From Oscillospiraceae bacterium (GTDB lineage Bacteria > Bacillota > Clostridia > Oscillospirales > Ruminococcaceae): a stretch of 64,000 nt of DNA. Position numbers and translations under genes: made by a program. Each line of letters begins with the position of its first letter. Position 1 is the first letter of the stretch. Shown in pieces: positions 43,973-52,358 of the stretch. The DNA lies in assembly GCA_017533485.1 (NCBI GenBank), contig JAFXIC010000054.1, positions 24,525-88,524 on the forward strand, written 5' to 3'. The notes under the pieces were generated by a model. It was not told where the DNA came from, did not search any database, and was given only the letters and a program-made list of their open reading frames with translations.

Positions 43973-44913
43973 GCGACGTTATGAAAAAAGCAACCCGTGA
44001 AAGCTACGGCGAAGCGCTGACTGCTCTCGCAGAAAAATATGAAAATCTTGTCGTTCTGGACGCAGACCTCGCGGCTGCAACCAAAACCGGCATCTTCAAA
44101 AAAGCATATCCCGACCGCCACTTCGACTGTGGTATCGCAGAAGCCAATATGATGGGCGTCGCTGCCGGTCTCGCTGCAACCGGAATGGTTCCGTTCGCTT
44201 CCTCCTTCGCAATGTTCGCGGCAGGCAGGGCCTTCGAAATCGTCCGCAACAGCATCGGCTATCCCCATCTTAATGTCAAAATCGGCGCAACCCATGCCGG
44301 CATTTCGGTCGGTGAGGACGGCGCGACCCATCAGTGCTGTGAGGATATCGCCCTGATGCGCACAATCCCCGGCATGGTAATCCTCAATCCTGCGGATGAT
44401 ATCGAGGCGAAAGCTGCGGTAGAGGCCGCAATCAACTGGGACGGCCCGGTATACTGCCGCTTCGGAAGACTCGCTGTTCCGGTCATCAATACCAATGCGG
44501 ACTATAAGTTCGAAATCGGTAAGGGCATCACCCTGCGTGACGGAAACGATGTCACAATCGTCGCAACCGGTCTGATGGTATGTGAAGCACTCGAAGCTGC
44601 GGAAGCCCTCGCAAAGGACGGCATCCACGCACGCGTCATCAATATCCACACCATCAAGCCGCTCGATACCGAACTGATTCAGGCTGCCGCAAAAGAAACC
44701 GGCTGCATCATCACCTGTGAGGAGCACAGCATTATCGGCGGTCTCGGCTCTGCGGTTGCAGAATGCGTCGCAGAAAGCTGTCCGGTTCCGGTCCACCGCA
44801 TCGGCGTCAATGACACCTACGGTTATTCCGGTCCTGCGGTCGCACTCCTCAAGGAATTCGGTCTTTGTGCAGACAATATCGTAAAGGTCACAAAGGCTGC
44901 ACTCGCGAAATAA
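43969..44913 (+). CDS. Transketolase, C-terminal subunit
   Basis: This half carries the pyrimidine-binding and C-terminal domains of transketolase. Conserved parts include HFDCGIAEANMMGVAAGLA with the catalytic Glu, the THAGISVGEDGATHQ His loop, and the C-terminal HTIKPLD and EEHSIIGGLGSAVAE. The length of 314 residues is standard. It overlaps the first subunit by four bases (ATGA) and is followed by a strong terminator, so the two genes form a complete operon. Confidence 0.95.
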   Translation: MSDVMKKATRESYGEALTALAEKYENLVVLDADLAAATKTGIFKKAYPDRHFDCGIAEANMMGVAAGLAATGMVPFASSFAMFAAGRAFEIVRNSIGYPHLNVKIGATHAGISVGEDGATHQCCEDIALMRTIPGMVILNPADDIEAKAAVEAAINWDGPVYCRFGRLAVPVINTNADYKFEIGKGITLRDGNDVTIVATGLMVCEALEAAEALAKDGIHARVINIHTIKPLDTELIQAAAKETGCIITCEEHSIIGGLGSAVAECVAESCPVPVHRIGVNDTYGYSGPAVALLKEFGLCADNIVKVTKAALAK

Positions 44914-44944
44914 TCCGCACCATCCATCCCACGCGAGAAACAAC

Positions 44945-44985
44945 AAAAACCTGAGAAGCACAATGTCTTCTCAGGTTTTTCTTTG
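44945..44985 (+). terminator. Terminator of the transketolase operon
   Basis: AAAACCTGAGAAG and CTTCTCAGGTTTT form a 13-pair stem with an eight-base loop; TTTCTTTG follows. Confidence 0.92.
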
Positions 44986-45003
44986 TCTGGATACAGCCTG
45001 CTG

Positions 45004-45534
45004 TCAGTTCAGCTCAAGCGTAGACAGCATCGTTTCAATGACCGATAAATTCGGTTTCACATTTCCCGTAAACAATAGGCTGAATACATCCCGCCGCTTT
45101 TGTACAAGTACCAGAACAGATTCCTCTGTTCCCGTCCGATAATGGACGGAAATCCGCGGCGAATACCGCAGAAAATCATGTTCGAAGCGTATCATCGAGA
45201 TCTCGCGTCCCTGCCGCAGAAAGCTGTCGATCAGGGTTTGCGGCGTACATCTTTGCAGCATCCCCGAAAAAGGAATCGCTGCAATCGTCAGCATCAGCCC
45301 GCATCTCGCACCATGCAGGACAACCTGTCGCGGTACATTCGTATACACACCGAAATCCTGCGGAATGGACATCCGGACATGATCGCCCATACAGGAAACC
45401 GACTGCGGAAGATAGACGATCGAAAGAACCTTACGCGGTGCCTCCGCAGCAGCCTCAGATTCCGTTGGTTTCTTAGGATTCAGCCATGCACGCAGCCGAT
45501 TCAGCCACGAGCGTTTTTTCTTCGCCTGCGGCAT
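45004..45534 (-). CDS. Hypothetical protein with basic N-terminal helix
   Basis: This 176-residue protein begins with a strongly basic amphipathic stretch, KKKRSWLNRLRAWLNPKK, which may touch the membrane or nucleic acid. A short Glu/Ala linker and about 130 residues of mixed alpha/beta sequence follow (VLSIVYLPQSV, RQVVLHGARCGLMLTIAAI). There is no signal peptide, membrane span or known motif. It lies 23 bases after the VanY-like gene in the same direction and is probably co-transcribed with it. No function is proposed. Confidence 0.6.
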   Translation of the reverse strand: MPQAKKKRSWLNRLRAWLNPKKPTESEAAAEAPRKVLSIVYLPQSVSCMGDHVRMSIPQDFGVYTNVPRQVVLHGARCGLMLTIAAIPFSGMLQRCTPQTLIDSFLRQGREISMIRFEHDFLRYSPRISVHYRTGTEESVLVLVQKRRDVFSLLFTGNVKPNLSVIETMLSTLELN

Positions 45535-45557
45535 CAGCCTGCGCCTCCTTTCATGGC

Positions 45558-46601
45558 TCAGGAAATAGCAGTCACAACATAGCCGTCCACATTGTTTCCG
45601 GAAATCGTATAATTTCCGTCGCTCGGCACCGGTACACTGGTATCACCGGTATTGCTTGCTGCTACATAATATATCCGATAGGTCTGCTCGTTATATGTAT
45701 ACTCCAGCACTTCCTTGTCATAAGCGTAGGAGTTTTTCAGCAGTTCATGATATTCCTCAAGACAGAGATTCTGCTCTCTCATATATGCGGCATGGGGAAC
45801 GCCGACATAGCGGAGTGCCGAATAGGTACCCTTCTCACCGGTTTTCTCTGTTTTATCCTCCGGATACCGAAGTACAAAACCATACTTATGCATATTCTCA
45901 TAAATCCAGGCATAGTCGCCTGTATTCGAGATAAAGCTATACGAACCGCTGTTTGTTTTCAGGTGAAGCTGGATATCCAGACCGCTTGCAGATTCCGGAT
46001 TGCTCTTGGAATCATCCCGATCAAGATAGCCGTAGTTGAACATGATTTCCGTATTATTGGTTGCCGCATGGTACGCGGAAATCATCTTATTGAACGAGGA
46101 AAGCGCTTCCTTGTTGCAGAGTACGTAGGCAGGATAGGAAACATTATAAATCCCGCTGTAATTCGCTTCATATTCGCCGTTTCTTGCGACCAGCACGAGG
46201 TCCAGATCATCCTTCGTCAGATGGCTCGGATTTTCCTCGTCCACCAGCACAAGATTGCCGCTGTATACATCGGCTGCAATCTGGAGCGATTCGGTATAAT
46301 CATCCGGAAGTGCGTTTGCAGGTGTCGTTGTAGTTTCGGTTGTCGAAGAAGCAGACTGACCGCCGATGACATAAGTATCCTCATCCGCATTGGGTGCAGT
46401 ACCGGTCGGATCCCCGGCTGAATTCTGATTTCCGGATGCATCCGCAGAATTTTCCTGTTTCGGGGGTGTAGAAGCGATCGGATCCTTTCCGCAGGAGCTT
46501 ACACCATAGCCAATCAGGAAAATTAAGCAAATCAAAAAAATCAGAGCTGCTGTGACGCGGCCCCAGCGGATTCTTCTTCCGCGGTATCTGGTAGTTGCCA
46601 T
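45558..46601 (-). CDS. Membrane-anchored VanY-like (M15B) domain protein missing zinc-binding histidines
   Basis: The 347-residue protein has a basic N-terminus, one membrane span (about 16-35), an Asn/Thr/Ser-rich linker (about 40-95) and an extracellular domain. The end of that domain matches D,D-/L,D-carboxypeptidases of family M15B: HKYGFVLRYPEDKTEKTG, then LRYVG and a LEEYHELL helix. In active enzymes the first zinc His lies in SEHQTGLAxD and the second in EPWHxRYVG. Here the first region reads NPESASGLDIQL and the second GTYSALRYVG, so both His are gone and only the Asp remains. It is probably a non-catalytic binding protein. GGAGG lies nine bases before the ATG. Confidence 0.8.
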   Translation of the reverse strand: MATTRYRGRRIRWGRVTAALIFLICLIFLIGYGVSSCGKDPIASTPPKQENSADASGNQNSAGDPTGTAPNADEDTYVIGGQSASSTTETTTTPANALPDDYTESLQIAADVYSGNLVLVDEENPSHLTKDDLDLVLVARNGEYEANYSGIYNVSYPAYVLCNKEALSSFNKMISAYHAATNNTEIMFNYGYLDRDDSKSNPESASGLDIQLHLKTNSGSYSFISNTGDYAWIYENMHKYGFVLRYPEDKTEKTGEKGTYSALRYVGVPHAAYMREQNLCLEEYHELLKNSYAYDKEVLEYTYNEQTYRIYYVAASNTGDTSVPVPSDGNYTISGNNVDGYVVTAIS

Positions 46602-46694
46602 ACAAATTATCCTCCGTTAAAGTTTGATCTACACATTACACTTCTTATCTTTTTCTTTCTTTTATAATATACTGCTTGTCCGATGATCGTATCG

Positions 46695-46735
46695 GAAAAA
46701 AGCACAGTCTCAAGCTACTGCTATGAGACTGTGCT
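46695..46735 (-). terminator. Terminator of the pspA-like gene
   Basis: AGCACAGTCTCA and TGAGACTGTGCT form a 12-pair stem with an 11-base loop; TTTTTT follows on the minus strand. Confidence 0.9.
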
Positions 46736-46762
46736 GTGTCATTCGCCTAAATGCTTCCGGAC

Positions 46763-47512
46763 TCAGAGTGCTGTCTCAGCGGTACCTGCTGCCAGATCTT
46801 CTGCGGGAGCAGCCAGTTCTTCCGGAAGGGAAAGACCTGCGGTTGCCATGCCCATTTCGGACATCAGACGCTCCAGCTCGCTGTCAACTTTTGCATTGCG
46901 TTCGAGTTCTTCGAAGCTTGCGACTTCCTCGGGCTTATTCGCGCCTGCAATCTCACAGAATGCAGCGGCTTCAGCCTCTTTCTGAACAACGCGCTCTTCC
47001 ATCTTCGAGAGCTTATCGAAGCTGCTGTTGGTATCAATACCGCCAAGAGACTGTGCCAGTTCTTTTGTGGTATCTGCCATCTGGGAGCGGGCAATGAGCA
47101 TTGCCTCACGGCTCTTCGCATCCTGGAGCTTGGACTTCAGCACTTCAACCTGAGAACGGATTGCCTCGGTCTGGTTGGAGATGGTTTCGTACATTTCGCG
47201 GTAATTTGTAACATCCTCGTCAGCCTTTACCTTATTGGCAAGTGCCTTCTTCGCGAGTTCTGCGTCACCGGATTTCAGAGCAGCTTTTGCACGATTCTCC
47301 CAGCTTGCGGAAACCGCACAAGCATTGCGATACTGTTTTTCTACCATGCGTTCGCTGGCGACTGCCTTACCGAGTGCCTGCGTGGATTTTGTCAGCTCTT
47401 TCTGCATATCCAGAATAATCTGCTTTACGAGCTTTTCGGGGTCTTCTGCCTTATCGAGCAAGTCATTGATGTTTGCTTTCAAAATATCGCTCAGTCTGGA
47501 AAAAATGCCCAT
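46763..47512 (-). CDS. PspA/IM30-family membrane-stress protein
   Basis: The 249-residue protein starts with MGIFSRLSDILKANINDLLDK, the amphipathic membrane-sensing helix typical of PspA, followed by EDPEKLVKQIILDMQ. The rest is almost entirely coiled coil to about residue 220, then an Ala/Glu/Pro tail. PspA proteins form membrane-binding polymers that protect a damaged membrane. ATG 47512 has AGGAGG six bases upstream; the longer frame upstream lacks this. No pspBC or PspF-type regulator is adjacent. The gene has its own promoter and terminator. Confidence 0.92.
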   Translation of the reverse strand: MGIFSRLSDILKANINDLLDKAEDPEKLVKQIILDMQKELTKSTQALGKAVASERMVEKQYRNACAVSASWENRAKAALKSGDAELAKKALANKVKADEDVTNYREMYETISNQTEAIRSQVEVLKSKLQDAKSREAMLIARSQMADTTKELAQSLGGIDTNSSFDKLSKMEERVVQKEAEAAAFCEIAGANKPEEVASFEELERNAKVDSELERLMSEMGMATAGLSLPEELAAPAEDLAAGTAETAL

Positions 47513-47596
47513 CTGTAACCTCCTAATTTTCAAAACGAATTTTTTGCGTAAGATAGTTTTCAAAGAGGCCGCTTACATCGCCTCAATGTTAAACTT

Positions 47597-47625
47597 ATTA
47601 TACCAAACAATCTTCCAATTGTCAA
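47597..47625 (-). promoter_or_regulatory. Promoter of the pspA-like gene
   Basis: TTGACA, 17 bases ending in TGG, then TATAAT, all on the minus strand. Confidence 0.85.
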
Positions 47626-47654
47626 GAGGAAATATGATATTCTTTCGTTTGTCC

Positions 47655-47698
47655 GAGAAAAAAGAGAACGCGGCATCCAGAATGCACCGGACGCCGCG
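47655..47698 (-). terminator. Terminator of the FTR-trxA-sufCB operon
   Basis: CGCGGCGTCC and GGATGCCGCG pair over ten positions on the minus strand, with one G-T pair, followed by TTCTCTTTTTTC. Confidence 0.75.
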
Positions 47699-47711
47699 GG
47701 AAGAATTGCAG

Positions 47712-48629
47712 TTATTTCAGGAAGCCGTTTAAGATATGCTCCTCCGCTTCCTCCTCGGTAAGTCCGAGCGTCATCAGCTTTAAGAGCTGATCGCCGGCAA
47801 TCTTTCCGATTGCGGCTTCGTGAACGAGCTGTGCGTCCACGGAGTTGGCACGAATCGCAGGAATGGAGCTGATTTTCGCATTCCCCATAATAATCGAATC
47901 GCACTGTACATGGCCAAAGCATTTCGCATTTCCGGTCATGCAGGGGAAGAAGGTCTGGACGGATTCATCCTGACCGACCGAGCGCGAAAGGATTCTTGCG
48001 GAAGAATCCTCGCCGTCGAGGAAAATGTCCACGCGCGATTCCGCAGACTGTGTGCCGTCGGTCAGCAGACGTTCTGTGAGGATGACCTCCGCGCGGTCTC
48101 CGACATGAATTTTCGTATCACGGTTGGTAGCGTCGATGCCGCGGATCTGGGACATATCCATCTCCATAGACGCGCCCTCCTCCAGATAGACATTCGTCTG
48201 AGGATTCATGACGCGGCTTCCGGTTCCGTCGCCCTCTCCGTAATGCTTTTCGACATATTTCACACGGGCGTTCTTTCCCAGATAAAATGTATGCACACCG
48301 CTGTGACTGCTTTTCTGATTGCCGCAGTTATGGATTCCGCAGCCGGCAATAATCACCACATCCGCATTTTCACCGATAAAGAATTCATTATACACCGTTT
48401 CCTGAATTCCGCTTTCCGCGAGAATTACGGGGATATGCACACTCTGTTTTTTCGTATTTGGTGCGATATGAATTTCGATGCCGTCCCGATCTTCCTTCGA
48501 AACGATCTGGATATCGGCGGTGCTGTTTCTGCCGGCAGTTTTTCCGTCCTTCCGGATGCTGTACGCGCCCTCCGGAATCTCATGCAGATCTGCAATTTCC
48601 GCCAGCAGGTTCTTTTCGATTTCGTTCAT
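47712..48629 (-). CDS. sufB: SufB/SufD-family Fe-S cluster scaffold protein
   Basis: This is the scaffold partner of SufC in a minimal iron-sulfur assembly system. The 305 residues are shorter than E. coli SufB (about 495) because the N-terminal region is reduced. The beta-helical core has GENADVVIIAGCGIHNCG, SSHSGVHTFYLGKNARV and NVYLEEGASMEMDM, with HEAAIGKIAGDQLLKLMTLGLTEEE split near the end. No sufS, sufU or sufD is nearby, which fits the SufBC-only (SMS) systems of anaerobes. It is the last gene of the operon, 18 bases after sufC. Confidence 0.9.
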   Translation of the reverse strand: MNEIEKNLLAEIADLHEIPEGAYSIRKDGKTAGRNSTADIQIVSKEDRDGIEIHIAPNTKKQSVHIPVILAESGIQETVYNEFFIGENADVVIIAGCGIHNCGNQKSSHSGVHTFYLGKNARVKYVEKHYGEGDGTGSRVMNPQTNVYLEEGASMEMDMSQIRGIDATNRDTKIHVGDRAEVILTERLLTDGTQSAESRVDIFLDGEDSSARILSRSVGQDESVQTFFPCMTGNAKCFGHVQCDSIIMGNAKISSIPAIRANSVDAQLVHEAAIGKIAGDQLLKLMTLGLTEEEAEEHILNGFLK

Positions 48630-48647
48630 ATTTGAAAACTATTCTCC

Positions 48648-49373
48648 TTATGCTTTCTCCATTGCCTTACAAAAGCAAACGGTTTCGCCTGTAATTTTCG
48701 GGAGGATTTCCTCCGGTGTTCCGATATCGGAAACCAGTCCGTTCGATACCATCACAATCTGGTCTGCCATTGACAGAATCCGTTCCTGATGGGAGATCAC
48801 GAGAATTGTCGCATCTCTCCGGTCGCGCAGTGCGCCGAAGGTTTCCGTCAGCCGGCTGAAGCTCCAGAGGTCAATGCCTGCTTCCGGTTCATCGAAGATC
48901 ATTAGCGGGGCATTGGCAGCCAGCACGCTTGCGATTTCGATGCGCTTCACTTCACCGCCGGAAAGCGAGGTATCCACCTCGCGCTCCAGATAATCCTTTG
49001 CACAAAGTCCGACGCGCGTCAGCAGTGCACATTCCTCGCTATGCGAAAGCTTCTTTCCCGAAGCAACCGTCAGCAGGTCACGCACGGTAATGCCCTTGAA
49101 TCGCGGCGGCTGCTGGAAGCCGTAGCGTACACCAAGCTTTGCACGCTCGGTAATGGACATTCCGCAAAGCTCGGTTCCGTTCCATCGGATCGAACCGGAT
49201 GTTGCCTCCACGAGTCCCATAATACATTTTGCAAGGGTTGTTTTTCCGCCGCCGTTGGGGCCTGTCACCGCGATAAAGCGATGATCCTCGATATCAAGAT
49301 GGATGCCGCGCAGAATACCTGTTTCCTTCCCGTCCTGCGCAACGGAATACTGCAAGTTCTCAATTTTCAGCAT
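48648..49373 (-). CDS. sufC: SufC Fe-S assembly ATPase
   Basis: SufC is an ABC-type ATPase that drives cluster building on SufB. It has Walker A GPNGGGKTTLAK, the signature LSGGEVKRIEIA, Walker B LMIFDEPEAGID and the switch HQ in LVISHQERIL. The 241-residue length is normal. It stands between trxA (26 bases) and sufB (18 bases), so all four genes share one message. The SufC-SufB pair without other suf genes is typical of strict anaerobes. Confidence 0.95.
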   Translation of the reverse strand: MLKIENLQYSVAQDGKETGILRGIHLDIEDHRFIAVTGPNGGGKTTLAKCIMGLVEATSGSIRWNGTELCGMSITERAKLGVRYGFQQPPRFKGITVRDLLTVASGKKLSHSEECALLTRVGLCAKDYLEREVDTSLSGGEVKRIEIASVLAANAPLMIFDEPEAGIDLWSFSRLTETFGALRDRRDATILVISHQERILSMADQIVMVSNGLVSDIGTPEEILPKITGETVCFCKAMEKA

Positions 49374-49399
49374 GAAAAGCCGTTCCTCTTTTCTGAATA

Positions 49400-49717
49400 T
49401 TAGGATGAAAGACCGAGCCGCATTGCGAGTGCTTCCATCGGCATTGCGCCGACGATCCGCTTGACGGGTCTGCCGTCTTGGAAAAGCAGGAATGCGGGGA
49501 TGCTGTCGATCTGGTAGGTCATCGCGAGCTGGGGTGCCTCGTCCGAATCAATTTTGACAACAGCGATCTGGGGGAACTGTTCGGAAAGCTCTTCGAGGAC
49601 GGGTGCCATCATCTGACACGGCCCGCACCACTGTGCAAAAAAGTCAACCAGAACCGGACGTTCGGATTCGAGTACAACAGACTGAAATTCTGCCGCGGTA
49701 ATATGCTGAACGCTCAT
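49400..49717 (-). CDS. trxA: Thioredoxin
   Basis: The 105-residue protein is a classical thioredoxin with the active site FFAQWCGPC (Cys31 and Cys34), the buried Asp in LVDFF, and the cis-Pro loop IDSIPAFLLF. It reduces protein disulfides. The gene lies 21 bases after the FTR-like gene and 26 before sufC. This suggests that it is reduced by ferredoxin through that protein and serves the Fe-S system or its surroundings, which is inference from gene order. Confidence 0.95.
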   Translation of the reverse strand: MSVQHITAAEFQSVVLESERPVLVDFFAQWCGPCQMMAPVLEELSEQFPQIAVVKIDSDEAPQLAMTYQIDSIPAFLLFQDGRPVKRIVGAMPMEALAMRLGLSS

Positions 49718-49738
49718 GATATCAACCTCCTGTTTGCG

Positions 49739-49936
49739 TTATTTTTCCTTATAATAGAGTTTACAGTGGCAATAGCCTTCGAATTCGGGGTCTGCAATCT
49801 GTTCCCGGAATTCACGGCACATACAGTAATTATCTTCAATTTTCTGGAGCCGACAAGGGCAATAGCCTTCCTTCGCCGCAAGTCCTTTGCGGATGCGCGC
49901 GACGGTTTCGGGATCCTGATTGACCAATATTCTCAT
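49739..49936 (-). CDS. Ferredoxin:thioredoxin reductase catalytic-subunit-like protein
   Basis: The protein has only 65 residues with six Cys in three pairs: CPC (26, 28), CMC (38, 40) and CHC (56, 58). These correspond to the CPC-CPC-CHC pattern of the FTR catalytic chain, which holds a [4Fe-4S] cluster beside a redox disulfide. The spacing here is 9 and 15 residues instead of the plant-type 16 and 8, as in small anaerobe homologues. It would pass electrons from ferredoxin to the neighbouring thioredoxin. ATG 49936 was chosen; two upstream GTG codons are also in frame. It is first in the operon, with a strong promoter. Confidence 0.85.
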   Translation of the reverse strand: MRILVNQDPETVARIRKGLAAKEGYCPCRLQKIEDNYCMCREFREQIADPEFEGYCHCKLYYKEK

Positions 49937-49974
49937 TGTCACACCCACCTCCTGACCTTACATTTCTTCTATCT

Positions 49975-50003
49975 ATTGTACCATATCCGTCATAGATTGT
50001 CAA
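49975..50003 (-). promoter_or_regulatory. Promoter of the FTR-trxA-sufCB operon
   Basis: TTGACA, 17 bases ending in TGG, then TACAAT on the minus strand, with the -10 box about 40 bases before the first gene. Confidence 0.8.
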
Positions 50004-50096
50004 GGATTTTTCAGCCGGCAGGCACATCCTTAGCTTCTCCGTTTTTTCGGATTTTACACATCAAAAAAGGACAAAAACACGCTGTTTTCCAAAAAT

Positions 50097-50128
50097 AAAA
50101 GGCGTATGTGAGCCACATACGCCTTTTA
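50097..50128. terminator. Terminator of the cyclophilin gene
   Basis: AAAAGGCGTATGTG and CACATACGCCTTTT form a 14-pair stem with a three- to four-base loop, usable from either strand. Confidence 0.92.
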
Positions 50129-50160
50129 TAAAATCCGAATACCCGGTCACACAGCCGGCA

Positions 50161-50637
50161 TCAGTCGGGAATCAGCTCGACCTTTTTCATGATCTGGGGC
50201 GTCAGCGGCTTATCCGCAGAATTGGTTGCGGTTTCCGCAATCTCATCCACAACCTCGATGCCCTCGACAATCTCACCGAATGCCGCATAATTTCCGTCCA
50301 GATGCGGTGCGTCCTCATGCATAATAAAGAACTGGGAGCCTGCGCTGTTGGGCATCATAGAGCGTGCCATCGAAAGTACGCCGCGCGTATGCTTGAGGGG
50401 ATTGCTGACGCCATTGCTTGCGAACTCGCCGCGGATGCTCCAGCCCGGGCCGCCCATGCCCGTACCATCGGGACAGCCGCCCTGAATCATAAAGCCGGGG
50501 ATGACGCGGTGGAAGCAGAGTCCGTCATAAAAACCCTCGCTTACCAGCTTCTCGAAATTCTCACAGGAGATGGGGGCACAGTCGGGACGAAGCTTCAGCT
50601 TCATCTGCTTGCCGTTTTCCATTGTAATCAGTACCAT
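50161..50637 (-). CDS. Peptidyl-prolyl cis-trans isomerase, cyclophilin type
   Basis: The 158-residue protein is a single cyclophilin domain without signal peptide. GLCFHRVIPGFMIQGG carries the active-site Arg and Phe, GSQFFIMHEDAPHLDG the Gln/Phe/His region, and YAAFGEIVEGIEVVDEI the last signature. It speeds folding of proline-containing proteins in the cytoplasm. ATG 50637 has AAAGGAAC upstream; earlier in-frame codons lack support. It is 70 bases after the membrane protein gene at 50708 and ends in a strong terminator. Confidence 0.95.
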   Translation of the reverse strand: MVLITMENGKQMKLKLRPDCAPISCENFEKLVSEGFYDGLCFHRVIPGFMIQGGCPDGTGMGGPGWSIRGEFASNGVSNPLKHTRGVLSMARSMMPNSAGSQFFIMHEDAPHLDGNYAAFGEIVEGIEVVDEIAETATNSADKPLTPQIMKKVELIPD

Positions 50638-50707
50638 AAAATCAGTTCCTTTCATATATGAATATATTTCAGCCAGCACCGCACAGAGCCTGTGATGCCT
50701 GAAAAGA

Positions 50708-51613
50708 TCAATTTTCGGAAGAAGCCGCGGTCAGGCGCAGCTTCCGTTTCCGCATCATACCGCAGACCGCACAGATCACCCACAGTACCGCAGCCGTCAC
50801 GATACAGACCACAGCATAGGTCTTTACCGCATCGGTGGTATGATAGAGATGCGCCGTCACCGCAGCAAATGTCTGCGGGGCTTTCACGGTAAAGCGGTCA
50901 AACCATTCGGTCGATTTCAGCCATGCCGTCGGTACATACAGAATCACGCCTGCCGAACAGAGCGCACAAGCCAGCCAGTACCATGTACGGCGCAGATTCT
51001 TCCGATTCAGCAGCACCAGTATCAGCAGCAGCACCACATCCAGCACTGCACAGCACAGCACACCGCGGGAAATCCATGGCATTACCGCACGCACCTTCTG
51101 CATCATACCGGCATCCGCCAGCGACTTGAAGCGGAAGATATCCACTGAGGTACAGATACTCTCCTCAGAAATCTGAATGGCTTCCTCTACCGCCGCTTCA
51201 TAGGCTTCGTCCTTCGCATACCCATACATATCGGCATAGGATGAATAAAAGAGCCGCAGGTCTGCTTCCAGCGCATAGAAATCCGCGGAAATTCCGATGG
51301 TTTCCGTTTCTCCGTTGAGGTATGCAAAGCCGTTTCGGATGGTATCTTCCATCAGCACGCGCAGCTTGTCCACAGCGATCGACTCTGTGAACAGGGTTGC
51401 CGGAACACCGGTCGTATTCTGCTGCTCATCAAAATGCTTTTCCAGGGACTGACGGGCTTTTTCGGGAAGCGCCTGTGCGTCTATCAGCGCGACGCAGGCC
51501 TCCTCGTTCAGTGCAATCCGGTCCACTGCAATCAGCGCTCCGGTCGCCATCAGCGAAAATGCCAGCAGCAGCGAGAAAATTACACAAGCAATATATTGGA
51601 ATGCTTTTTTCAC
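50708..51613 (-). CDS. Membrane protein of the sortase locus, unknown function
   Basis: The 301-residue product has an N-terminal span (about 6-30), an extracellular region of about 150 residues rich in acidic side chains, and three further spans (about 172-195, 205-225 and 258-285). It starts at GTG 51613 with AAAGGGG nine bases upstream. Longer frames would run into the sortase gene, whose stop is at 51630. No known family was recognised. Its place directly after the sortase gene suggests a role in surface assembly. Confidence 0.65.
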   Translation of the reverse strand: MKKAFQYIACVIFSLLLAFSLMATGALIAVDRIALNEEACVALIDAQALPEKARQSLEKHFDEQQNTTGVPATLFTESIAVDKLRVLMEDTIRNGFAYLNGETETIGISADFYALEADLRLFYSSYADMYGYAKDEAYEAAVEEAIQISEESICTSVDIFRFKSLADAGMMQKVRAVMPWISRGVLCCAVLDVVLLLILVLLNRKNLRRTWYWLACALCSAGVILYVPTAWLKSTEWFDRFTVKAPQTFAAVTAHLYHTTDAVKTYAVVCIVTAAVLWVICAVCGMMRKRKLRLTAASSEN

Positions 51614-51629
51614 TCTGTCGTACCCCTTT

Positions 51630-52358
51630 TCAATTCGTAGTTTCCGCCGCGGAATTTTTCGGATAGAATTCCCTGCTGACGAGGTCACAGACAACACCAA
51701 CGCGCATACTCGAATTGCCGAGCACCTGTGCTTCACAGGTATACAGCGTCAGGATATCTCTCGTTGTTCCCTTTACATAGGAACCATCACTTTTTTTGAA
51801 GCGGATTTTTTCTGCGACACGGTATGTGAATTTTCCGTACTCGGTATAGAGCGTCACGAGATCCTCCTCCTCAAGCTCTGTGAGATTGGAGAAATAGGTA
51901 TTGACGTGCGCGCTGATGACAGTATTTCCGTCCAGTCCGAGAATCGAGGAATTGGATGCCTGACAGGCACCCAGCGCGAGCAATTCCGCATCCGAGCCGA
52001 AATATACGCCGACTTCCATCCCGATATCCCTGCATTCCAGCAGTGCATACCGCTCGCCGAATTTCGGTGCGACAATTTCACCCGTAGACTGTGTTTCGCC
52101 GGTATTGTTCTTGTCGATATTCTTATCAACAATATTGAGTCCCGCGCTGATATCCTTCGTCTTGAGGTCATCCATAAACGCAATATTCAGGTATTTCTGG
52201 AGACTGTGCGACGGCATCAGAATATAGCCCAGCATCACAACGCTTGCCGCAAGCATCAGCATCAGCAGCGGTGTCAGCAGCCATGTCGTCATGCCGAAAT
52301 CCTTCCGGGATTTTGCTGCTGCATTTCGTGATGCCGGACGCTTTTTATTCTCAGACAT
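51630..52358 (-). CDS. Sortase-family transpeptidase
   Basis: The 242-residue protein has a cytoplasmic basic N-terminus, one membrane span (about 24-47) and an extracellular sortase domain. The catalytic triad is present: His151 in VISAHVNTYF, Cys208 in ILTLYTCEA and Arg219 in SSMRVGVV. The TLxTC motif is classical, but the usual GHR after the first strand is SAHVN here. Sortases cut a C-terminal signal and join the protein to the wall or to other proteins. ATG 52358 has CAGGAGG upstream. The start overlaps the end of the surface protein gene by eight bases, so that protein is the likely substrate. Confidence 0.9.
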   Translation of the reverse strand: MSENKKRPASRNAAAKSRKDFGMTTWLLTPLLMLMLAASVVMLGYILMPSHSLQKYLNIAFMDDLKTKDISAGLNIVDKNIDKNNTGETQSTGEIVAPKFGERYALLECRDIGMEVGVYFGSDAELLALGACQASNSSILGLDGNTVISAHVNTYFSNLTELEEEDLVTLYTEYGKFTYRVAEKIRFKKSDGSYVKGTTRDILTLYTCEAQVLGNSSMRVGVVCDLVSREFYPKNSAAETTN

